A stretch of DNA of 6,215 nt from Anaerolineae bacterium. GTDB taxonomy: Bacteria; Chloroflexota; Anaerolineae; UBA1429. Below are positions 1 to 4,659 of the stretch, piece by piece (the stretch's first letter is position 1; each line of letters begins with the position of its first letter). Where the stretch lies: assembly GCA_007123335.1 (NCBI GenBank), contig SKLG01000253.1, positions 1 through 6,215 of the forward strand. Reading direction: 5' to 3'. Made by a program: the position numbers and the translations under genes. The notes under the pieces are model-generated. The model did not search any database and had not been told where the DNA came from. It worked only from the letters and a program-made list of their open reading frames with translations.

Positions 1-697
1 CGGCATAGTTCAGCTCGCGGACGCTGAGCCGGGGGTTGCGCAGCGCCAGGTTGCGGGCCAGGGCCACGCGCCAGCCCTCGATCTCGGCGAGAAAGGCGTC
101 GTCCACCTCCTGGGTGCCGCGTTTGGCGCGGGTCGATTCGACATAGCGGTCGAAATCGCCGCGCCAGACGGCGTCGCGGCTCAAGATGGCGACGAGTTCC
201 TCCCAGCGATGGGGATACTCGTCGTAGCGCAGGATCAGGGTGCGCGCCTGGCCCGCCGGGTCGCTGTCCGACGGCTTGTAGCGGCAGTCATAGACGGCAA
301 ACTCGGCGAAATTGGTGAGGATCGACAGCGGCAGCTTGGCCGTCCAGGCGTAGCGGCGGAGCTGAAAGGCGGGCGCGGGGTCGTTGCGGATATCGATGGC
401 GGGCTTTTTGGCCTCGACAAAGAACTTGCGCGCCGGCCCCACGCGAAAAGCATAGTCGGGGGCGACGACGCCGGGGCGGCCGCTGCTCTGGCGCAGCGCT
501 GCCTCGTGGATCACCTCCTGATATTGCGGCGCAAGGCCCTTTTTGTTGGCCACGTCCCAGCCCAGCGCCTCAAAGAGGGGGTCGATGAACTCGCGGCGCA
601 CCTGGGTCTCGTTATAGTCGGGGCGACTGTAGCGGTCGCGGTTATAGCGGTAGCGGTTTACCAGATCGAGGACCTTTTCCAGGGTGTCGGTTGCCAT
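1..697 (-). CDS. Type IIG (Eco57I-like) restriction-modification enzyme, N-terminal part
   Basis: The frame runs from ATG at 697 off the left edge, giving 232 codons with no stop. It reads as the N-terminal nuclease region of single-chain type IIG restriction-methylation enzymes, which cut DNA and also methylate adenine. A PD-(D/E)XK motif is visible as P80-D81-Y followed by F-V-E95-A-K97-K-P. It is followed by the typical F-Q-L-R-R-Y-A-W and L-P-L-S-I-L-T stretches (111-128) and a Y-D-C-R element near 136. Residues 28-48 (YNETQVRREFIDPLFEALGWD) are characteristic of this group. The methylase (NPPY) and target-recognition domains should lie beyond the window. The start is fixed by an AAAGGAGG ribosome binding site at 702-709, four bases upstream, and by a matching promoter. 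Family assignment comes from recognising the sequence pattern; DNA specificity cannot be told. An alternative is a type I HsdR-like N-terminal fragment without a methylase. Confidence 0.85.
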   Translation of the reverse strand, partial: MATDTLEKVLDLVNRYRYNRDRYSRPDYNETQVRREFIDPLFEALGWDVANKKGLAPQYQEVIHEAALRQSSGRPGVVAPDYAFRVGPARKFFVEAKKPAIDIRNDPAPAFQLRRYAWTAKLPLSILTNFAEFAVYDCRYKPSDSDPAGQARTLILRYDEYPHRWEELVAILSRDAVWRGDFDRYVESTRAKRGTQEVDDAFLAEIEGWRVALARNLALRNPRLSVRELNYA

Positions 698-717
698 GTG
701 CCCTCCTTTGTGGGGGC

Positions 718-747
718 ATTGTAGGCAGGTGGGGGCATGGGTGTCAA
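718..747 (-). promoter_or_regulatory. Sigma-70-type promoter of the restriction-modification gene
   Basis: On the minus strand a perfect -35 TTGACA (747-742) and a -10 TACAAT (723-718) are separated by 18 bp. The -10 box lies only 20 nt from the ATG at 697, so the leader should be about 12-15 nt. That is just enough to hold the AAAGGAGG ribosome binding site. The position fits an independent promoter for the restriction enzyme, not read-through from serA. Confidence 0.75.
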
Positions 748-781
748 GGCGCGCCTCGCCCCTGATGGGAACAGAACCCGC

Positions 782-810
782 TTGACACAGAACAAATGTT
801 CTGCTATGCT
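782..810 (+). promoter_or_regulatory. Plus-strand promoter with embedded LexA/SOS-box-like operator
   Basis: TTGACA (782-787) and TATGCT (805-810) are spaced by exactly 17 bp on the plus strand. The spacer holds a perfect palindrome at 788-803: seven-base arms CAGAACA and TGTTCTG around AA. The core GAAC-AAAT-GTTC matches the GAAC-N4-GTTC core of the Gram-positive type LexA operator (Cheo box), and its placement between -35 and -10 is classic for repression. What it drives is unclear. Downstream on the plus strand there is only a 35-codon frame (842-949) without a convincing start signal, and then the 3' end of serA on the opposite strand. The promoter and palindrome are seen directly; LexA control is inferred. 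Confidence 0.6.
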
Positions 811-926
811 ATCCTTGCCGGCCACCCCCGGCCCTATATCCATGCTCGCGAATCCCAGGAGGCCCCCAGCGCCGTCCACCAACCGTTTTTACCAAACGAA
901 CCCAATCGCTGGCCGCATAAGGGTCC

Positions 927-952
927 GCTCTAGCCCCAGGGCGGGCTAGAGC
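927..952 (-). terminator. Hairpin overlapping the serA stop codon, possible terminator
   Basis: Perfect 10-bp inverted arms GCTCTAGCCC and GGGCTAGAGC flank a six-base loop. The serA stop codon TAG (948-946) lies inside one arm. No run of U follows on either strand, so it is not a textbook intrinsic terminator. It may still end transcription weakly, protect the 3' end, or separate serA from the restriction gene downstream. Confidence 0.4.
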
Positions 953-2526
953 TGCACATGCCGCGCCGACTGAATCCCCAACGTCTGCGCAATCGCGTCC
1001 AGGGTGCCGTCGGTCAAGGGGTCGTCGAGGCCCAGGACCATGATGCCGGGGCCGCCGCGCTCCTGGCGGCCGAGCTGGACGAAGGAGATGCTCACGCCGG
1101 CCTCGGCCAGCAGGGTGCCGATCTTGCCCACCAGGCCGGGCTCGTCGCTGTGCTCCTCCACGAGGAGCGAGCCCTGGGGCACGAAATCGATCCAAAAGTC
1201 GTCGATGCGCACGATGTGGGGCTGGCCGCGCATGACGGTGCCGCCGACCAGCCGCTCGCGGTCGGTGGTCTGGACGCGCAGCGTGACCAAGTCGGAGTAG
1301 GCGTGATCCTGGGGGGTGTGGGTCTCGCTGACGGTCAGGCCGCGCTCGCGGGCCACGACCCGGGCGTTGACCAGGTTGACCGTCTCCTCGCCGGCCTCGG
1401 AGAGCAGCCCGGCCAGGGCGGCGGCGGTGATCAACGAGGTGTCGCGCTGGCCGAGATCGCCGGCGTAGCTCAGCTCCAAGCGCTTTAAATTGTTCACGGC
1501 GAACTGGGCGTAAAAGCGGCCCATGCGGTCGGCCAGGTCGAGGTAGGGCTGCAAAAAGGCCATCTCCTCGGGCGAGACGGCGGTGAGGTTCACCGGGTAG
1601 CGCGGCGGATGGCCGGCGAGGACCTCGACGATCTGCTCGGCCACGTCCTCGGCGGCGCCGCTCTGGGCCTCCGCGGTGGAGGCGCCCAGGTGGGGGGTGA
1701 GGAGCAGGTTGTCCACCGCGCAGAGGACGGGGTTGACGTCGGGCTCGTCGCTGAACACGTCGAGGGCGGCGCCGGCCAGGCGTCCCTCGCCCAGCGCGGC
1801 GACCAGGGCCTCCTCATCGATCAGCTCGCCTCGGGCGCAGTTGACCAGGTAAGCCGTGGGTTTGAGCAGGGCCAGCTCGCGGGCGCCGATGAGGCCACGG
1901 GTGCGCTCGGTGGCCGGGGCATGGAGCGAGACATAGTCGGCGGTTTGCAGCAGCTCGTCGAGGCTCAGCAGGCGCACGTTGAGCTGCTGGGCGCGATCGA
2001 CGGAGATAAAGGGATCATAGGCCACGATGCGCATCTCAAAGCTTTGGGCGCGGGTGGCCACCGCCGCGCCGACGCGGCCCAGCCCCACGAGGCCCAACGT
2101 CTTGCCGCGCAGCTCGGTGCCCATCAGGGCGCGCTTTTCCCAGCGGCCGCAGTGCATGGTCTCGTTGGCGGTGGGCACGTGGCGGGCCAGGCTGAGGATC
2201 AGGGCCATGGTGTGCTCGGCCACGGCGATGGTGTTGCTGGTGGGCGCGTTGACCACCATGATGCCGCGACGGGTGGCGGCGTCGAGGTCGATGTTGTCCA
2301 CGCCGGTGCCGGCGCGCCCCACGACGACGAGCTGCTCCCCGGCGGCCAGCACCTCCTCGGTGACCTGGACGGCGCTGCGCACGATCAGCCCGTGATACTC
2401 GCCGATGGCGGCGATCAGCTCGGCGGGCGAGAGTTTGGTGGCCACAGTGACCTCGCAATCCTCCCGCAGCCGCTGAATGCCGGCCTCGGCGATCGATTCG
2501 GCCACAAGCACCTTTTTGCGCGTCAT
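946..2526 (-). CDS. serA: D-3-phosphoglycerate dehydrogenase, long form with ASB and ACT domains
   Basis: SerA oxidises 3-phosphoglycerate to 3-phosphohydroxypyruvate with NAD+, the first committed step of serine synthesis, in the cytosol. The 526-residue length is normal for the long type. The NAD-binding motif is G-L-G-R-V-G (148-153), followed by Y-D171 at the end of the second Rossmann strand, which binds the adenosine ribose. The catalytic set is R232 (NCARGELID), E261 (SDEPDVNP) and H279 (TPHLGAST). Residues around 318-445 form the extra ASB domain, and about 453-526 form a C-terminal ACT domain, usually the site of serine feedback. The start has AAGGAG at 2540-2535, eight bases upstream. 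It follows trpB2 by 111 nt with no obvious promoter between them, so it is probably cotranscribed and under the same Trp T-box. A large inverted repeat sits in that gap. Confidence in the function is very high; cotranscription is inferred. Confidence 0.96.
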   Translation of the reverse strand: MTRKKVLVAESIAEAGIQRLREDCEVTVATKLSPAELIAAIGEYHGLIVRSAVQVTEEVLAAGEQLVVVGRAGTGVDNIDLDAATRRGIMVVNAPTSNTIAVAEHTMALILSLARHVPTANETMHCGRWEKRALMGTELRGKTLGLVGLGRVGAAVATRAQSFEMRIVAYDPFISVDRAQQLNVRLLSLDELLQTADYVSLHAPATERTRGLIGARELALLKPTAYLVNCARGELIDEEALVAALGEGRLAGAALDVFSDEPDVNPVLCAVDNLLLTPHLGASTAEAQSGAAEDVAEQIVEVLAGHPPRYPVNLTAVSPEEMAFLQPYLDLADRMGRFYAQFAVNNLKRLELSYAGDLGQRDTSLITAAALAGLLSEAGEETVNLVNARVVARERGLTVSETHTPQDHAYSDLVTLRVQTTDRERLVGGTVMRGQPHIVRIDDFWIDFVPQGSLLVEEHSDEPGLVGKIGTLLAEAGVSISFVQLGRQERGGPGIMVLGLDDPLTDGTLDAIAQTLGIQSARHVQL

Positions 2527-2549
2527 GGGCTCATCTCCTTCGATTCTCC

Positions 2550-2621
2550 CCCCCTCCCGAAGGTCCCACGCAGAACCTATCGCCAGAGTAGAGGCCCCGT
2601 ATCGGGACCTTCGGGAGGGGG
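2550..2621 (-). repeat. 72-nt intergenic element with perfect 18-bp inverted arms
   Basis: Arms at 2550-2567 and 2604-2621 are exact reverse complements (CCCCCTCCCGAAGGTCCC and its complement) around a 36-nt loop. In the trpB2-serA message this would fold into a very stable hairpin ending about 10 nt before the serA ribosome binding site. No U-run follows on the minus strand, so it is not a standard terminator. The proximal arm, with two extra bases, also reads GGG-N6-GGG-N-GGG-N-GGG on the minus strand, a potential G-quadruplex. It may set relative serA expression or mRNA stability, or be a dispersed intergenic palindrome. No target-site duplication is seen. Confidence 0.7.
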
Positions 2622-2637
2622 CACGCGATATTCCTAT

Positions 2638-3996
2638 TTATAGCTCGACCTGCGGGAGCCGGCTGAGCGCCTCTTGCACCAGCTCCTCGGGATAGGCATA
2701 GTTCTCCAGCTCGCCGCCCAGGTAGGCGTCATAGGCGCCCATGTCCAGAAAGCCATGGCCGCTGAGGTTAAAGACGATGGTGCGCGCGTCGCCCTTTTCC
2801 TTGGCGTCCAGCGCCTCGTCGATGGCGGCGCGGATGGCGTGGGCCGACTCGGGCGCCGGGATGATGCCCTCGGTCTGGGTGAACTGCTGGGCCGCCTCAA
2901 ACACCGGGATCTGGTTGTAGGCGATGGCCTCGATGTGCCCCTGATGGTGCAGCGCGGCCAGCAGCGGCGACACGCCATGGTAGCGCAGGCCGCCGGCGTG
3001 GATCCCCGCGGGCACAAAGTCGTGGCCCAGGGTGTCCATCTTGACCACGGGGGCCATCTTGGCGGTGTCGCCATAGTCAAAGGCATAGATGCCCTTGGTC
3101 ATGGTGGGGCAGGCCATCGGCTCGACACCGACGAGACGGGTCTTGGCCCCATCCTGGACGTTCTGCCGGTAGAAGGGCAGGGCCAGGCCGCCAAAGTTGG
3201 AGCCGCCACCCACGCAGCCGATGACGACATCGGCCTCGGCGCCGGCCATGTCGAGCTGCATGAGGGTCTCCTCGCCGATGATGGTCTGGTGCATGATCAC
3301 GTGGTTGAGCACGCTGCCCAGCGAGTACTTGACGTCCTCGTTCTTGAGCGCCACCTCCACCGCCTCGCTGATGGCGATGCCCAGCGATCCGGTCGAGTCG
3401 GGGTTCTGCGCCAGGATGGCGCGGCCCGAGTCGGTCTCTTCGCTGGGGCTGGCCGTCACCGATGCGCCAAAGAGACGCATCACCGAGCGGCGATAGGGCT
3501 TTTGGTGATAGCTGACCTTGACCATATAGACCTTGCACTCCATGTCGAAAAAGTTGCAGGCCATGGCCAACGCGCTGCCCCACTGGCCGGCGCCGGTCTC
3601 GGTGGCGAGCCTGGTAATGCCCTCGGCCTTGTTGTAAAAGGCCTGGGCCACCGAGGTGTTGGGCTTGTGGCTGCCGGTGGGGCTGGTGCCCTCGTACTTG
3701 TAAAAGATCTTGGCCGGCGTGCCCAGCGCAGCCTCGAGGCGGGTGGCGCGGATGAGCGGCGTGGGCCTCCAGAGCCGCAGAATGTCCTGAATCTCCTGGG
3801 GGATGTCGATATAGCGCTCCTGGCTGACCTCTTGCAGGATCAGCCCCATGGGAAAGATGGGCGACAGATCGTCGGGCCCCACCGGCTTGAGGGTCATGGG
3901 GTGCAGGGTGGGCGGCAGGGGCTCGGACAGATCGGCCTGCGCGTTGTACCAACGGGTCGGCATGTCGTTCTGAGAGAGCAGAAAATGGGTTTGCAT
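2638..3996 (-). CDS. trpB: Tryptophan synthase beta chain, TrpB2 type
   Basis: This PLP enzyme condenses L-serine with indole to give L-tryptophan. The 452-residue length and motifs are those of TrpB2, the longer family that lacks the usual TrpA contact surface. K111 in G-S-H-K-P-N-T-S is the PLP Schiff-base lysine, and E133 in E-T-G-A-G-Q-W-G is the catalytic glutamate. G-G-G-S-N (263-267) holds the PLP phosphate. H-A-G-G-L-R-Y-H-G (333-341) is a TrpB2 signature, and S-G-H-G lies at 412-415. The frame stays open to ATG 4029, but the ATG at 3996 is chosen because AAAAGGAG at 4012-4005 is eight bases upstream of it. The gene lies 83 nt behind a Trp T-box terminator, which supports a real tryptophan-synthetic role and not a generic serine deaminase. 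No trpA is visible, so indole may come from elsewhere. serA follows, and the two probably form an operon. Confidence 0.94.
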   Translation of the reverse strand: MQTHFLLSQNDMPTRWYNAQADLSEPLPPTLHPMTLKPVGPDDLSPIFPMGLILQEVSQERYIDIPQEIQDILRLWRPTPLIRATRLEAALGTPAKIFYKYEGTSPTGSHKPNTSVAQAFYNKAEGITRLATETGAGQWGSALAMACNFFDMECKVYMVKVSYHQKPYRRSVMRLFGASVTASPSEETDSGRAILAQNPDSTGSLGIAISEAVEVALKNEDVKYSLGSVLNHVIMHQTIIGEETLMQLDMAGAEADVVIGCVGGGSNFGGLALPFYRQNVQDGAKTRLVGVEPMACPTMTKGIYAFDYGDTAKMAPVVKMDTLGHDFVPAGIHAGGLRYHGVSPLLAALHHQGHIEAIAYNQIPVFEAAQQFTQTEGIIPAPESAHAIRAAIDEALDAKEKGDARTIVFNLSGHGFLDMGAYDAYLGGELENYAYPEELVQEALSRLPQVEL

Positions 3997-4004
3997 CTCG
4001 GAAT

Positions 4005-4012
4005 CTCCTTTT
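4005..4012 (-). promoter_or_regulatory. Ribosome binding site that fixes the trpB2 start
   Basis: AAAAGGAG on the minus strand lies eight bases before ATG 3996. The upstream in-frame ATG at 4029 has no comparable site, and the 11 residues it would add do not look like TrpB2. The shorter start is therefore preferred. Confidence 0.8.
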
Positions 4013-4079
4013 CTCGCTGCACGATACATCGGACACAGGAACCAAAGCGGACGCGTGGCCTCGGCGGGCCAGACAAACG

Positions 4080-4113
4080 AAAAAAGCCCTCATCCCCAAA
4101 AGGGACGAGAGCT
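4080..4113 (-). terminator. Intrinsic terminator of the T-box leader
   Basis: On the minus strand, AGCTCTCGTCCC (4113-4102) pairs with the stretch at 4097-4085 across a UUUU loop. The stem has about 12 base pairs, including two G-U pairs. A U-run encoded at 4085-4080 follows directly. The 5' side of the stem overlaps the end of the T-box antiterminator, as required for a mutually exclusive switch. Confidence 0.9.
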
Positions 4114-4320
4114 CATCTCCCGTGGTGCCACCCTACTTTGCCGACCCCCGAAAACAGAAACACCCCGCCGTGATAGCAGGGTATGGTGTTGGGGCCAGCC
4201 TCACTTGCAGGTACAGGCTGGAGCGCACATCGACCCGCGCCAATACCCTCGGCCATGATAACGGTGGCGACTCCGGCGCAACATACTGGGCGAGGCCGTT
4301 CTGCTGCGCAGCTCCCGGAT

Positions 4321-4323
4321 CCA
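4321..4323 (-). promoter_or_regulatory. T-box specifier codon UGG (Trp)
   Basis: These three bases follow the conserved GAA of the specifier loop and precede an A. They sit opposite the AGTA side of the loop, flanked by two complementary helices. The last G could pair with C4399 in the lower helix, which leaves a small ambiguity about the loop edge but not about the codon. Confidence 0.82.
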
Positions 4324-4425
4324 TTCCCTGCCCGCGCCGATACCGGGCTCTCACCAAACGCCGGCTCTCTGCATCGCGCCTTGACAGGTACTCGTTCCGA
4401 TCCACGCCGTTCTCTTATAGATGTC

Positions 4426-4454
4426 AGTGTAGCATAATCGGCAGGGGTTGTCAA
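4426..4454 (-). promoter_or_regulatory. Promoter of the T-box-trpB2-serA operon
   Basis: On the minus strand a perfect -35 TTGACA (4454-4449) and a -10 TACACT (4431-4426) are spaced by 17 bp. Transcription would start near 4418, a few bases before the first T-box helices. This gives a leader of about 420 nt ahead of trpB2. The spacing and position agree with the riboswitch, which supports both calls. Confidence 0.85.
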
Positions 4455-4490
4455 TAGCGAATTCAGGGGCGCCTTATCCACCCAAGAACA

Positions 4491-4602
4491 GGAACGCCGA
4501 GCGCCTGCTCGGCAGACAGGCAGGCAGAAACCGCGCCGGGAGCGCCGAGCGCCTGCTCGGCATTCGCCCCCGCTAAAGAGCCGAGCAGGCGCTCGGCGTT
4601 CC
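4491..4602. repeat. Cluster of three identical palindromic repeat units
   Basis: The 18-bp unit GCCGAGCGCCTGCTCGGC occurs at 4496-4513 and 4544-4561 in direct orientation and at 4580-4597 inverted, with no mismatch. Each unit folds by itself (7-bp stem, 4-nt loop). Each is preceded, in its own orientation, by GGAAC or GGAGC, so the shared block is about 23 bp. The spacers are 30 and 18 nt. It lies between the 3' end of the glycosidase gene and the trpB2 operon promoter. It looks like a dispersed intergenic palindrome family of REP type. The unequal spacers, the inverted third copy and the internal palindrome argue against CRISPR. Confidence 0.85.
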
Positions 4603-4625
4603 CGGACAGCGATCCCAGCTGGGGC

Positions 4626-4643
4626 GCGGACGTCCCCGTCCGC
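4626..4643 (-). terminator. Hairpin downstream of the glycosidase gene, possible terminator or repeat
   Basis: GCGGACG and CGTCCGC form a perfect 7-bp stem with a four-base loop, starting 16 nt after the glycosidase stop codon. No U-run follows on the minus strand. It may be a Rho-independent-like barrier, or a second palindromic repeat family next to the 18-bp units. Confidence 0.45.
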
Positions 4644-4659
4644 CGGGTCTCTTCCTGGC

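Larger units (their letters stand above)
4080..4420 (-). ncRNA. T-box riboswitch leader, tRNA-Trp specific (specifier UGG)
   Basis: This leader senses uncharged tRNA and permits read-through into trpB2. The conserved T-box AGGGTGGCACCACGGG lies at 4134-4119. In Stem I, GGATC (4403-4399) can pair with GATCC (4321-4317), and CCTGTC (4388-4383) with GGCAGG (4332-4327). Between them is a specifier loop whose 5' side ends in AGTA (4392-4389) and whose 3' side reads GAA-TGG-A. The specifier codon is thus UGG (4323-4321), for tryptophan. The distal AGAGAG (4370-4365) and the GCCGG...TTGGTGAGAG...CCGG apex match the conserved Stem I head that stacks on the tRNA elbow. The antiterminator bulge TGGC is complementary to a tRNA acceptor end GCCA; G is the usual discriminator base of bacterial tRNA-Trp. 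Codon and bulge therefore agree. Stems II and III lie roughly at 4310-4150, with exact pairing not resolved. The terminator lies at 4113-4080. Confidence 0.93.

Noticed and set aside
737..949. 70-codon plus-strand frame and its internal 35-codon version from ATG 842
   Set aside because: No ribosome binding site at a proper distance, and the sequence is rich in P and R. The first start lies upstream of the SOS-type promoter. It is kept only as a possibility in the findings.
2550..2621. MITE or insertion sequence
   Set aside because: The 18-bp arms would fit, but no target-site duplication is visible and the element is only 72 bp. Without other copies the call cannot be supported.
1609..2643. 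344-codon plus-strand frame opposite serA
   Set aside because: Antisense shadow. The minus-strand frame carries all SerA catalytic motifs.
3997..4029. Eleven-residue N-terminal extension of trpB2 from ATG 4029
   Set aside because: The extension does not resemble TrpB2, and a strong AAAAGGAG sits inside it, placed for ATG 3996.
2674..4173. 499-codon plus-strand frame opposite trpB2 and part of the T-box
   Set aside because: Its composition is that of an antisense shadow of a GC-rich gene (rich in G, A, H, V, D), with no recognisable domain. The opposite strand encodes an unmistakable TrpB2.
4381..4420. Plus-strand promoter starting with TTGACA at 4381
   Set aside because: No -10 box at an acceptable distance (the TATAGAT is about 28 bp away). 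The bases are explained as the CCTGTC arm of T-box Stem I.
4512..4527. GGCAGGCAGA shared with 6011-6020
   Set aside because: A match of about ten bases in GC-rich sequence, with different flanks; not enough to call a repeat family.
4491..4602. CRISPR array
   Set aside because: There are only three short units, one inverted, with spacers of 30 and 18 nt. Each unit is a palindrome of its own, and no cas genes are present.
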